A DNA stretch of 64,000 bases from Pararge aegeria (GCF_905163445.1 NC_053191.1:12648001-12712000), one strand, 5' to 3'. Positions 51,373-62,070 are shown, counted from the stretch's first letter. The notes: generated by a model not told the origin, from the letters alone. Program-made: numbers and translations.

Positions 51373-51477
51373 CCTGTAGTGCACCGCAGTATTGATGATG
51401 ATGACTCTAATATCTCCCTAATAACGATAACTGTTTCTTATTATTTTGTAAACTAACCTACCCATTATCGGCCTTAC

Positions 51478-51776
51478 TTACAACCCATTACCGGCCCACT
51501 ACAGGGCACGGGTCTTCAATGAGAAGGGGTTAATGCCGTAGTCCACCACGCTGGTCTAGTGTAGATTGGTGGACTCCACACACCTTTTGAGAACATTATG
51601 GAGAACTCTCAGACATGCAGGTTTCCTAACGATGTTTTCGTTCATCGTTGAAGCTAGTGATATTTTAATTGCTTAAAACGCACATAACTTGGAAAAGTTA
51701 GAAGTTGGTGCTGGGATTCGAACTCGGGCCCCTGAAAGTGAAGTCGAAGTACTGCCCACTGGGCTATCACCGCTTC
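51478..51776 (-). mobile_element. SINE B
   Basis: CAACCCATTACCGGCCCACT, GTCCACCACGCTGGTCTAGT, GAACTCTCAGACATGCAGGT, TTCGAACTCGGGCCCCTGAA and CTGGGCTATCACCGCTTCAA. Lies 70 bases from the nested SINE B, in opposite orientation. Confidence 0.9.
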
Positions 51777-51984
51777 AATATAATATAAATGAATATAATT
51801 ACGTAATTTGTTACTTGACGAGGCTATGTTTTAATACTATTACATAGTTTAGAGGTAAAATTGGATTTCTGAGAAAGATAAAAATAAATATTTTGAGCAT
51901 GCCTCAACCAGTGTATGAATAAAACTTATGTATCATTATTTCACAATAATTATTTACATTGTACGTACTCTATATGTGCTCGGT

Positions 51985-52033
51985 AGGTTCCAACCTAACA
52001 TACAGTATGTATGGTTTTCTTTGGTTGGAACCT
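51985..52033. repeat. 11 bp inverted repeat
   Basis: AGGTTCCAACC (51985-51995) and its complement GGTTGGAACCT (52023-52033), separated by 27 bases. Confidence 0.7.
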
Positions 52034-52159
52034 GGGTACTGCTAAAATAGCCAATTTCTGAAACGATACGTATTTAAGTAGGTATGTTTTGGATATATGG
52101 GAATAAATGGTGTCAATTTAATAGTATAGAAATTTCTGAACTAAACTAATTTAAAAAAA

Positions 52160-52370
52160 GTAGTGTAGCATGTGATATGGGTAATAGGATGACTGATGAA
52201 TATTTTTATGAATAATTAACATAAATACTTATAATATACAGATAAACACCCAGACACTGAAAAACACTTATGTTCATCACAAAAACATCTTCCTGTTGTG
52301 GGAATCGAACCCACGGCCTTGGACTCAGAAAGCAGGGTCGCTGCCCATTGCGCCAGTCAGCCGTCAAATT
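52160..52370 (-). mobile_element. SINE A, 3' tail missing
   Basis: TAGCATGTGATATGGGTAAT, AAACACCCAGACACTGAAAA, GTGGGAATCGAACCCACGGC and TTGCGCCAGTCAGCCGTC. The head and B-box are well kept. Confidence 0.85.
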
Positions 52371-52689
52371 GGATTTGTATCATAGGGTTCAACGCTTCCT
52401 AAACTATTTCACAAAGAACTCAATACTTTTTCAGGCTTGTAAATTTAGTTTCGTTAATAGCATAGGTAGAGATTTGTGTATATTAGAATAGGTACAAATA
52501 TCGATGGATATGAAAAATATGGTACCCATCGAAGTTATCTTCTTGAGTTGGGAGGTATACCCCGAGAAGCCGGTGCGCCTTGATGGGTGTTAAGTGACCT
52601 CTGAGGTTTCAGAGGAGTCCACTTGGCTGGGTTGCGGTTGAGAGCGCAAGCATTTGGACATCATTGGCGCATTGTTGAGCTCTGTTGGT
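52371..52689. other. Intergenic sequence with unassigned GC-richer block
   Basis: The block at 52558-52680 (CCCGAGAAGCCGGTGCGCC, ACCTCTGAGGTTTCAGAGG) looks repeat-derived, and its second part contains a short palindrome (CCTCTGAGGTTTCAGAGG). No family is assigned. Confidence 0.3.
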
Positions 52690-52945
52690 CTTATAATATT
52701 GGGAATTTAAAATTTCCGAATTTTCTCTGATCCGTTCTAGTGGGAGGCTTCGGTCGCTAGTTACCACCGCACCGACATAGACGTGCCGCCAAATGATAAA
52801 GCGTTCCGAAACGATGCCGCGTATAATCCGATTAAGGTTCTATACACTAATAAGGTTAGCCTTTTACCATCTAAGACTGCGTCATCATTTACCACCAGAT
52901 AAGATTGCAGTCAAGAGCTAACATGTTGTGGAATCAAAAAGAACA
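52690..52945 (+). mobile_element. SINE D, head missing
   Basis: GGGAATTTAAAATTTCCGAA, GTGGGAGGCTTCGGTCGCTA, ACCGACATAGACGTGCCGCC, TACACTAATAAGGTTAGCC, AGATAAGATTGCAGTCAAGA. Confidence 0.78.
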
Positions 52946-53398
52946 AGTTGACATGTTGGAACACCATGGCGTTTTTAATCGGTATCTAGTAGTTCGCGAT
53001 AAACTCTTCGCCTCGTAGTTTAAGGTAACCACGAGGATTTCGCCGAGGAATAATTAAAGTAAGTAACGCAGTATGTGCAAACTTTAACGTGTTATTATAT
53101 GTACGCCAGTCGACCTTGTTGCCTAACTTTTTCATTTAAATTCTCCCGGTATAACGCACCGGTACAATTGGGTAACAGTTCCAGGGTTATAAGTACCTTG
53201 TTAAGAAATGAAATGAAAAAATAATCCCTATTATCATCTGTGGACCTAAGATTCCTAAATAGGTAGGTACTATAGGTTTCATCAATGTAAAATGTCATCA
53301 AATATACAATATCTTACTTGTGTTTTAGAAATTCACAGAATTATTTAATTTTAAAAATGGCTGCGCCCAATCTTTTTTTGCATACGTTACATTCATTA

Positions 53399-53697
53399 TC
53401 GTCATCATCATATCAACCCATTACCGGCCCACGACAGGCCACGGGTCTCCTCCCAAAACGAGAAGGGGTTAAGGCGTAGTCCACCACGCTATCCCAGTGC
53501 GGATTGGTGGACTCTACACAACTTTGGGAACATTATCGAGAACTCTCAGGCATGCAGCCTCACAATGTTTTCCTTTACCGTTGAAGCAAGTGATATTTTA
53601 CTTGCTTAAAACGCACATAATAATAAAGCACTGTAATTCGAACTAGGCCTCCCGAAAGTAAGTTTAGCTCCTACCCACTGGGCTATCACCGCTACCG
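53399..53697 (-). mobile_element. SINE B
   Basis: ATCAACCCATTACCGGCCCA, GGTCTCCTCCCAAAACGAGA, AGTCCACCACGCTATCCCAG, GCAAGTGATATTTTACTTGC, CTACCCACTGGGCTATCACC. Confidence 0.88.
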
Positions 53698-54373
53698 AAA
53701 CATTACATTATATAATTATATTAATTTTAAATGTTTTATTATTAATGCAAGATTATTTATTGTGCTTAAAAAATTGTAATTGTAATCAAAAAAAGAGGTA
53801 ATAAGATTCGGAGTGTTCCAATATCTACTATATATTTATATTTCAAAATCTACGAAGTTCTTTACGCACTAAAAAAATATATGTTATTCTTAACCATGTT
53901 TTTAACTAAATGGTTATCAGCTAATTAAAGTTTTTTGGCAGAAAAAAAAGTCAAAGCTACCTCAATAAGATAACCTTAACTATTTTTAAACTTTGGGTTA
54001 AAATAAAAATACACTGATACGGAATACTGGTTATTTTTGATGTGTTGAATTATATTTAATTAGTCAACTTGAAATAAAAATTATTAATTAAAAACAAGCA
54101 TATGATTGATAATAATCACTAACCAACCTGCAATAATAATATAATGCAATCTTGATATAACAGATATATTAAATAACATTTTAACAATAAAATTAACTCT
54201 AATATAAAATGAAATTACAATTAAAAATAAATTGAGCTTTATGAAACGAAAGCTTTATAAAAAGAAGTATGCAAATGTTCTTAAATTACATGGAATTGAT
54301 GTCATTTACTTACTGTATAGTAAGTGCATTTAAATTTAAAATTTTACCTACCTAATTGTACTAATATTATTTA
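53698..54373. other. AT-rich intergenic sequence, nothing recognised
   Basis: Very AT-rich, with no coding or repeat assignment. Confidence 0.4.
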
Positions 54374-54440
54374 CTAGCTGTGGCCTGCGTTCTTCGTGCA
54401 CACTAATTGAGCTTTTTTTTTAAATTCCTTGGGAATGTGT
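54374..54440 (-). mobile_element. Helitron-like family C 3' end next to minisatellite
   Basis: CTAGCTGTGGCCTGCGTTCT after an A (element strand ends ...CTAG). Text then changes to the tandem array. The other end of the element was not found, so the array may lie inside it. Confidence 0.45.
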
Positions 54441-54444
54441 CAAG

Positions 54445-55227
54445 TTCAGTACGTCTGTACGTACCGTAAGCAAGAGTCTTTTATACAAGTTTAGTACTTC
54501 TCATAGACAGGCCGTAAGTGTTTTTTTATGCTAATTTAGTACGACTCGTATACAGGTCGCAAGTGCCGTTTATGGAAATTTAGTCTGCTACTCCTATACC
54601 GGAGGAAAGTGTCTTTTATGCTTCTTTATTATGTGTCGTATACAGATCACAAGTGTCTTATATGCTAGTTTAGTACGCCTTGTATGCAGGAAGTAAGTGT
54701 CGTTTATGCAAGTTTTAGTATGTCTCGTAGGCAGGTTACAACTAGCTTTTATACAAATTTAGTACCTCTCGTATACAGGTCGTAAGTGTCTTTTATGCAA
54801 TTTTAATAAGTCCCGTGTACAGAAAGCAAGCGTCTTTTATACAAGCTTAGGACTACTCCTATACAGGAAAAAAGTGTGTTTCATGCTGGTTTAGTAGGTA
54901 CGTCTCATATACAGGTTGCAAGTGTTGTTTAAGCAAGTTTAGTACATGTCGTGTACAAGTCGCAAGTGTGTTTCATGCAAATCTAATAAGTCTCGTATAC
55001 AGGAAGCAAGCGTTTTTATACAACTTAGTACGTCTCTGATAAAATTCGTAAGTAAATTTTATGCTGGTTTAGTTCGTCTCGTATACAGGTAGAAAGTGTA
55101 TTTTATACTAGTTTAGTACGTCTCTTATGCAGACCGCAAGTGTCGCTTATGCTAGTTTAGTACGTCTCTTATGCAGACCGCAAGTGTCGCTTATGCAAGT
55201 TTAGTACGTCTCGTATACATGTCGCAG
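54445..55227 (+). repeat. 44 bp minisatellite, about 18 units
   Basis: The unit is about TTTAGTACGTCTCGTATACA followed by GGTCGCAAGTGTCTTTTATG and CAAG. Starts at 54445, 54490, 54535, 54579, 54624, 54669, 54714, 54758, 54802, 54846, 54890, 54938, 54982, 55024, 55068, 55112, 55156 and 55200, so spacing is almost always 44-45. Units are diverged except the pair starting 55112 and 55156, which is nearly identical. No open frame runs through the array. Confidence 0.92.
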
Positions 55228-55649
55228 TGGCGAGCTAAAGTATGAATATAAAAGGAAGATCTATTCCTATAACAGGATATTACTATATCCTATTATGGCA
55301 GCTTAGAATAACTTTCTATAAATTAAATAATAAAAAATACACTTTGAATTTATTGAATAGCGAAACTGATAGCTTTGTATACCATCCAGTGCCATTCTAT
55401 TTGACTAGTGTTTAGCCGAATATCTCCGACATTTGGCCAATTACGATTAAAAATATACGACTACTCGATCCATCAAAGGTAGAGATGATTACGTTATTTG
55501 ACGCTCTGTACGAAATAAGGCAACATATTTTTTATTATGTATTCATATTTGTTTTCCTTCATTTTGCGGTGGTAAATACCTCTTTAAGTAGTCTGTTGAC
55601 CGTATAAGAGTGTGCACATTGGGTACCTACCTAAGTATAGTTCGTTCGC
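55228..55649. other. Intergenic sequence, nothing recognised
   Basis: Contains the imperfect palindrome around ACAGGATATTACTATATCCT at about 55272. No other assignment. Confidence 0.35.
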
Positions 55650-55930
55650 TCAAATAGTATGCTCACAAAGCGGGAGCGACTCGCGTCGAAAGTTGGACGT
55701 CGGCTTATTCAAAGATGCCCAGCGGAGGGCGCAATGGGGGTGGATGGATTAGGTGGTGGTATGCGATGGACGGGAAGGGGTGGACGGCGAACGTTGAAAG
55801 CCTGGTAAGGAGAGGTTGTTTCTCCTTCACGTCTTTGGCTCCCGGTGCCTACGAAGGCTTAGTGGTCTGTGGAAACAAGGTCGAAAATCACCCACAAGTG
55901 GTTGCCGATGTCTTTACAGGCACATGAGCT
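55650..55930 (+). other. GC-rich block with unidentified 70-codon frame
   Basis: A frame at 55715-55927 (MPSGGRNGGGWIRWWYAMDG, then RRGCFSFTSLAPGAYEGLVV) ends at TGA. GC content is far above its surroundings. It may be a piece of a transposon ORF; no family is recognised. Confidence 0.3.
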
Positions 55931-56022
55931 TTAACACCGACGCCTCAGGTTAATAGACGTTGTAGGACGTGTGCCCTCTTTGAGCATTATGCTAACTGTC
56001 AGGCTAGCCATTGGCTGTTTTT

Positions 56023-56324
56023 GAAGCTATAATTCTTTTGGCGCGTTAGGGAAAAATGGTGAGAGTAAATTTTTACGATGCGCGCCCACAGTGTCCCAAA
56101 AAACCGACACAATGATGATAGCTAAATAAAACGTTTATTTTTTCTAAAAAAGGTTTGACAGTTGGCTTTCAATAATTCAAACAATACCTACCTTTTTTTC
56201 TATTGTTAGTGTAGTTTTTCCTACAAACATAGAATAAGCCGCAAGATAAATTTTTGAAAAGATTTTTATCTTGTTACGCCGAAGAAGTACAACTTCTAAC
56301 GCGTGTTAATTAAGTACACACACG
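56023..56324. mobile_element. Inverted-repeat element L, copy 2
   Basis: GAAGCTATAATTCTTTTGGC (56023 on), GTAAATTTTTACGATGCGCG, right arm CGCCGAAGAAGTACAACTTC (to 56296) and TAACGCGTGTTAATTAAGTA. Same layout as 34428-34755, with a different interior. Confidence 0.65.
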
Positions 56325-56332
56325 TTTTTTTT

Positions 56333-56625
56333 TATTCCAAGTCAGGTTAGCCCTTGGCTGCAATCTTACCTGCTATTTAGTGGTTGGTTCGGCAACTATA
56401 TTAAACCACACAAATCGGTTTCCACACGACATCGTACCGAAGCGCTAAATCGCTCGGCATTAAGTCTTTGTCGGTAAAGCTAGGCTTGGCAACCGCCTCC
56501 CACCAGACCAGACAGAGAAAATTCAGAAATTATAAATTCCCAAATTACCCCTACCGGGGATCGATCCCAGTACCTCCACTTAAAACCACACTGCTCACCG
56601 CTGCACCAGAGAGGTCCGTCAATTC
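56333..56625 (-). mobile_element. SINE D, full length
   Basis: Element strand: GGTGCAGCGGTGAGCAGTG (A-box), CTGGGATCGATCCCCGG (B-box), AATTTATAATTTCTGAATTT, GGTGGGAGGCGGTTGCCAAG, CCGACAAAGACTTAATGCCG, AACCGATTTGTGTGG, GGTAAGATTGCAGCCAAGGG, then an A-rich tail. This is the reference copy for SINE D in this window. Confidence 0.85.
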
Positions 56626-57439
56626 ACTATTATAGAAGAACAAATAACATATGAGGTATTATTTGTAGATTCTTCTTATGAAAAGTGTTTTAGCATCTAA
56701 GCTACGAAACCGTTCAGTATACTACGCGATTCACTTACACACCAATTTCTTTCAACAGAAAAAACTGCGAGAATATTTCCCTATCCGATCTCATAGATAT
56801 TTAAGTGCTGACTACTTACTCTACTAGGTTTGGCAATACTAACTGTAAACGCCTTACAAAACTTAGTAACTGCGTCTATTGCTTAAGAACTGTTTTTATA
56901 TTAGCCATAGGCGATTTCTTAAGCGATTATGATGCAATTTCGTTTGAAAATTATTAAAGTTTAGCATGTCCATAAAGGGCCTTGGTATTAAGAATTGGTG
57001 CTGCACTGGACACATCTCTAGTAGGGCGAGGCCTCGCACCAAAACATAGTTAAATAGACCTACTTGTTCGGTCTTATTAAACAACACAGGTTACAAACAC
57101 TTGTAGTCTTAATAGGTATGATAACATTAACAAATAATCGGTAAAACATTGTAATCGTCTAATGATATATATTACAAAAAACGTATTTCTGTTTAGGAAG
57201 TAAGAAGTTAAGGAGTATTTGTATATTTATATATATTTTTAATAAATAAAACTTGCAAAATCCAGCCATCCGCCATGACACGTGAAACGCCGAATTCAAA
57301 ATTATGACGTCACGTCTTTATAAACATATTAATTAATTTAATACCGCTTGAACTTCGAAATTCTCAGCGCATATCAAGTATTTCATTAATTCGAACTATC
57401 AGTTGCTAAGTTTTTTGTTATCCATACCAAAATCTTTAG
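56626..57439. other. Intergenic sequence, nothing recognised
   Basis: AT-rich, with no coding or repeat assignment. Confidence 0.35.
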
Positions 57440-57545
57440 CTAAAGTACAAGGCCGCTGAACCCAAGCGACACAAGGTACAGACACTATGGTATTTAGAAC
57501 TCCGTACAAAAGACCTATGTCCAGGATGGCCATTTCTTGACATAA
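57440..57545 (+). mobile_element. LINE 3' end, same family as 1368-1795
   Basis: AACTCCGTACAAAAGACCTA then TGTCCAGGATGGCCATTTC and a TGATGATGATGATGAC tail, the last codons and 3' microsatellite of that LINE. Confidence 0.6.
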
Positions 57546-57886
57546 TGATGATGATGACGGAACAAGAACTCTCTAAAGCTCTTATTTGCCCATTAGTTAT
57601 GACGTCACGAGTACGGCCATGACACCCTGCAACCGGGAAATATTTTTTTTAAATATAAGATATTTTTCGTCAGTCTATTTTTTGGATATATACTTCCGAA
57701 CATCACAGGGCAGTTTTTCAAAGTAAGTCATCATGGCTATTCAGTCATCCATCAATTTATCTTTAGCCTACTGCATGTAAAGCATTTTGTTAATTTGCTT
57801 AAAAATTGTGTAAAGAACTCAAAGAACTACACAGATTATTTATATTAATAGCCGCTAACCGCGCTTAAACTATTAATATAAAAGGT

Positions 57887-58160
57887 ATCGGCTTTTCGGG
57901 GGACCACAGTTATGTGCGTTTTTTTAATTTATTTTTTGTTCTATTTTTTTAATGAGCATGTCACTTGCTTTAACGGTGAAGGAAAACATCGTGAGGAAAC
58001 CTACGAGTATATTCCTGAGAGTTCTCACACTGTTCTCAAGGGCATGTGAAGTCTACCAGTCCACACTGGGTCAGTGGTGGACTACGACCTAAACCCTTCC
58101 CATTCCGAGAGTAACGAGTTGATGATGATGTAACTAGTAATGAGTTGATGATGATGACTT
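57887..58160 (+). mobile_element. SINE B, head partly lost
   Basis: GGTATCGGCTTTTCGGGGGA, GTCACTTGCTTTAACGGTGA, AAACATCGTGAGGAAACCTA, GTCAGTGGTGGACTACGACC and a GATGATGATG tail, duplicated once. Confidence 0.82.
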
Positions 58161-58462
58161 CATTTACCAGCGCTCTTAAATGTAAAAAAAAAAACATGAG
58201 GCTCGTTCTTTGGGCACGTTAGAAAGGTACTATACCGATGGGGTATTAAAGTATTTATGATTATGAAAAGCTTTTATTTCACAAGTTAATCCTGGGATCA
58301 ATACTTTCAGAGAAATTACTGTATTCTAAAATTACTCCCAACCGTAAAGCTGTATGTACAGGTCAAATAGGGTCACGGTGTGTTGCAGCAGCGTTCTGCG
58401 TTAATGAGAAGAAACATGAATAAAAATATTAATTATATTAAAACAATAAATTGTACAGGTTT

Positions 58463-58545
58463 ATTTATGGTTTTTACCGATGTCGATATAATTATACTTT
58501 TTTTATATGGTAACATTTGTCGATATCGGTAAAAAAAACCATAAA
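58463..58545. repeat. Imperfect foldback of about 83 bp
   Basis: TTTATGGTTTTTACCGATGT at the left and ATCGGTAAAAAAAACCATAA at the right pair with a couple of mismatches; TCGATAT cores lie inside. Possibly a very small MITE. Confidence 0.5.
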
Positions 58546-59505
58546 AGTACCTTTGGGTGTTTTATCTGTGATACAATTGTTCCTACAATTTGATATACAA
58601 AAGCAACCTATTTCTTACTCCCTAGGTATACTTAACTCAGTTTTTTCCCCTCTTTTTATTATAATTGTTATTTTGCCGGTTTTTTTTTGTATCCAATTAT
58701 TCATGTTTATTTATGTATGGTTACGGGTTTTTTTCGAATGATCATGTATCAGTTTTTAATTATTTGCCATACCAAAAAATCACTCTTTTCTCACGTCGAC
58801 TGTATATGCTTTCCAAGGCTCTTGTCACAGGGGTGAACATCGCCAATTAAAAGTCGACACACGGACAGGGTATAGGAAATAGTCGGCAACACTTGTAAAT
58901 ATTTGTTTATTTACATAATATTATTTATCACAACGCAAAGCCGTAGGTAATCAAATTTAAAATATTCTAAACCTTTGACCAAAACAATCATCTGCGTATA
59001 TTATAACCTTGGATCATAGTTAACAACCTGCTTCGAAATGACATCCGCGTAATACTTAAAAAACAGATTCAAAATCGGCTCAGTAGGTTCAGGTTTATTA
59101 GTGTCAAACGTGTTGCGCTATAATTATGGCATATGGCTGCTAAGCAATTTATGCTAAAAAGCTGATGGTGAAGTGCTCGGTGAACTTCTTATCTATTAAC
59201 ACCCCGACATCGCGAAAAGAAACATCTTGTAAAGTTTTCATTGGGCTATTTTAACTGAGATTATTGTATAACTAACCACTACAAAGCGTTTAAAAAAGTT
59301 GTGGTTTCATTTTGTCAAACTTTTTTGTTCCATCCTGCAGACTTAAGCGTGATCCAAGATGAAGCCTTTATTTGCGCTGCCCGAGATTTTTTAAGTATTT
59401 TTATTTGTTATCGATATATTTTGAAACTACTGATCTGATTTTAATAATTATTTATGAATCCGAATCCTTGAACCAACCCATTTCCTACTTTAGGATATAT
59501 TAAAG
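58546..59505. other. Intergenic sequence, nothing recognised
   Basis: Open frames of 60-75 codons at 58517-58850 are hydrophobic because of T-rich sequence and look like chance. Confidence 0.35.
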
Positions 59506-59725
59506 TCAAAGTCAAAGTCAAAAATATCTTTATTCAAGTAGGCCCATAGGTGGCACTTTTGATGCGTACATAAGAATTACACGGTAGTGAGATGATGGCG
59601 ATAACCACATTCGTAAACTTAAAACTAAAGCTACGAGGGTTCCAAACGCGTCCTGATCTAAGAAGAAGGAAAATATTAAAAAATATAACCAAAACACTAC
59701 GTTACGACATTGAGTTAAAACGGGT
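59506..59725 (-). mobile_element. LINE 3' fragment with microsatellite tail
   Basis: AAAGTCAAAGTCAAAGTCAA tail (reverse), TATTCAAGTAGGCCCATAGG, GGTAGTGAGATGATGGCGAT, TTCGTAAACTTAAAACTAAA and GTTCCAAACGCGTCCTG. Another copy at 62735-62900. Confidence 0.65.
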
Positions 59726-60044
59726 GAAACTGCTGGGAGCAGCTTACTTAGTTTTTTTATTATAAAATAGTATAATACAATTTTCTTTAAATAAACTACT
59801 AAATGTAGTTTATTGTTACATACTGCACGGTTTATTTTACTTATAATAATATTCAAGCTTTTGCTGTCACAATAACTTTGTAAAATTTTGTGATACCTAT
59901 TTGTGAATTTGAATTTCTATATCAATGCCGTTAACCTGATCTCAATGTGTTTGTAAAGGGAAGGGATGAAGATCATGCGCGAGAGTGGAGTTTTGCGAGT
60001 TGTCGATGTAAATGTAGATTAATAATTCTGAATTTAAATTAATT
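59726..60044. other. Intergenic sequence, nothing recognised
   Basis: No coding or repeat assignment. Confidence 0.35.
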
Positions 60045-60120
60045 TCTTTGAAGTAGGCCTAGTTTATAAGCATTTTTGAGTAGAGACTCTACCACCGGTT
60101 CGGAATGCAGAATAATAGTT
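60045..60120 (-). mobile_element. LINE 3' UTR fragment (family of 61596)
   Basis: AAGTAGGCCTAGTTTATAAG and GACTCTACCACCGGTTCGGA, the reverse complement of 61960-62040. Confidence 0.6.
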
Positions 60121-60597
60121 ATTATGACTAATTTTGTAATTTATTTTAAGTCTTATTTATTTCTTTTAGTTTTTGTTTTTCTTTTTTATGGATTGATGTC
60201 AGGTTTGTTTGACTGACAATTATGTCAGGTTTGTTCCGTTTTATCGTTTTTTTTAATTTAGTGTATTTGGCTTCTGGCCGTCTTAATTAATTATAATAAC
60301 AAATATAACCTATATTATACTATTTAATTGACGTAAAATGGTAACTGACAAAAATTAAAAACGCTCAACCTTTAAAACCCTTCGCGTAGGAATACCATCT
60401 CCTTTCCGTCGTAGGTTATTAAAGAAACAACTTTCATCTTATTACGTAACATTATTTCATTTTAACTGCAGATCAAGTTCATCCACTTTTTAACGCAACG
60501 TCTCTCTCGAAATCATATAGCGGTGTTTGAGTAATAAAATGTTCTAATACAAATTACCAAAATTCGATCCTCCAAAAGGGCAAAGGTATATGATATA
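60121..60597. other. Intergenic sequence, nothing recognised
   Basis: Contains a local duplication of ATGTCAGGTTTGTT at about 60197 and 60223. No gene. Confidence 0.35.
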
Positions 60598-60795
60598 CTA
60601 GCTGATATCCGCGACTTCGTCCGCGTGGATAAAGTTTTTTTTTCCCGCAGAAACCCTCTTATTTCCCGGGATAAAAAGTAGGCTATGTGCTTTTCCAGAC
60701 TACAATATATCTCTGTAAGAAATTTTAGCCAAATCGGTTCAATCGTAACGACGTGATTGAATAACAAACATACAAACTTGTGCCTTTATAATATT
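60598..60795 (-). mobile_element. Helitron-like family C element, 5' end cut
   Basis: CTAG at 60598 (CTAGCTGATATCCGCGACTT), hairpin region GTCCGCGTGG, body to TTTATAATATT, where the next copy begins. Confidence 0.65.
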
Positions 60796-61042
60796 CTAGC
60801 TTCTGCCCGCGGTATGCATAGGTCACATGCGTACCAAATGGAAAAGCAGTCTGCCCGTGGCTTAGCTCGTAAACAATTTTGAATTATCCCTCGGGAAGTA
60901 CTTAAGGAATCGAGATAAAAGGTAGTCTATGGTCTTATCTATGTCAAAGGCTACAAGCACGCTGAATTTCAACCAAATCCCGTTCAGCCAGTTGTGTTCA
61001 GTAACAAACATCCACACTTTCACATTTATAATATTAGTAGGA
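60796..61042 (-). mobile_element. Helitron-like family C element
   Basis: CTAG at 60796 (CTAGCTTCTGCCCGCGGTAT) to TTATAATATTAGTAGGA, head-to-tail with the preceding copy. The left hairpin part carries a deletion. Confidence 0.65.
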
Positions 61043-61504
61043 TACTCAATATTTTTATAACTTTTCTTATTAGACTGTCTTAGATGTTAACTCGGTGTTA
61101 TTTTTAACAATTTTGTTAAAGGAACTCTTTAAAAGGTGTTCCTTACTAAAAGATTAACGAGTTTTATAACCGTCCTATCAATATTCAAAAATTATAGTAG
61201 TTTTTATTTATTGCTAGAAGTGCGTGCGTTAACGCAAAAAAATCGAATGACCGAATGCTATGTCGTTATATCAATAAACAAGCGAACGCCTGTGATTGCG
61301 TCCTCGCACAATTTCTGATACGTAAAGATATACAATAAAAAACCCTAAAAGAAAACAAATATATTGTAATGCTCTATGTTCAAAAACGAGACTTTTATTA
61401 TCTTCAATCCATTCAGGGCGGTGTTAAACCCTTTCTTAGCTCATGACAACATCATATACAGAACTTAACAAAAACCTAAGGTCCTTAACTTAGCAAAACA
61501 TTTC
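61043..61504. other. Intergenic sequence, nothing recognised
   Basis: No coding or repeat assignment. Confidence 0.35.
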
Positions 61505-61595
61505 CGGTTACCGGTTTAATTTAACTGCTACTCCAGGTACCATCTTCCTCTCTTGCCAGCAAATCAGATTGCAATCAAGGGCTAACTAGGGCTAC
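61505..61595 (+). mobile_element. SINE D 3' fragment
   Basis: GGTTTAATTTAACTGCTACT, then CAGATTGCAATCAAGGGCTA, the end of SINE D, immediately before a LINE fragment. Confidence 0.55.
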
Positions 61596-62070
61596 ATTAC
61601 AGTGGACATAAACAGTCGACTTACAAGAAATGGTCATAAATTAGTGTCATCTGCATATCGTCTGCGTAAGGTACAGGGATCATTTGTGGGATTGAGTATA
61701 CGCTTTTATAATATGATTCCTAAGGTGATTTTGGACCTGCCAATGCACAAGTTTAAAGAATTTGTTAAAACACATTTATTAGAGCGAGGTTACTATACAA
61801 TTGATGAATTTTTTAATGATAAGGTTGCTTGGAAGCATCCGGCTCCGCTTTCAGCTCTCACAAGATAGAAAAATGAATGTTAAAATACAAAATGTAAATT
61901 GTTGATGTTGGAAAAGAGCAACTGCTGAGTTTCTTGCCGGCTTCTTCTCGGTAGAATCTGCTTTCCGAACCGGTGGTAGAATCACTACAAACAGACAGAC
62001 TTGACGTTTCAAAAGTGCTTATATTAGGCCTACTTGAAATAAATGAATTTTGAATTTGAATTTGAATTAA
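61596..62070 (+). mobile_element. 5'-truncated LINE: last 88 codons and 3' UTR
   Basis: An uninterrupted frame gives SRLTRNGHKLVSSAYRLRKV, SFVGLSIRFYNMIPKVILDL, KFKEFVKTHLLERGYYTIDE, then WKHPAPLSALTR and TAG (61866-61868). The 3' UTR (GAACCGGTGGTAGAATCACT) ends in a GAATTTGAATTTGAATT tail. This is the C-terminus of a common lepidopteran LINE ORF. The intact end suggests a young copy. Tail fragments are at 2330, 32900, 60045 and 63480. Confidence 0.8.

Larger units (their letters stand above)
50584..51407 (+). mobile_element. SINE B containing two nested MITEs
   Basis: Left part 50584-50817 (GAGACCGAGCTCGAGCCCCG, GACCTGCATGCCTGAGAGTT, CACTCGTTCCCTGAAGT). Right part 51373-51407 (CCTGTAGTGCACCGCAG then GATGATGATG). 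The duplicated CCTGWAGT marks the first insertion. Confidence 0.82.

Noticed and set aside
54445..55227. CRISPR-like regular spacing
   Set aside because: The whole 44-base unit repeats, with no unique spacers, and the genome is eukaryotic. It is a minisatellite.
8190..56625. tRNA-like heads with good A and B boxes (for example 8400, 23300, 36090, 52320, 56560)
   Set aside because: Each continues into a dispersed SINE body and lacks a paired acceptor stem, so they are SINE promoters and not tRNA genes.
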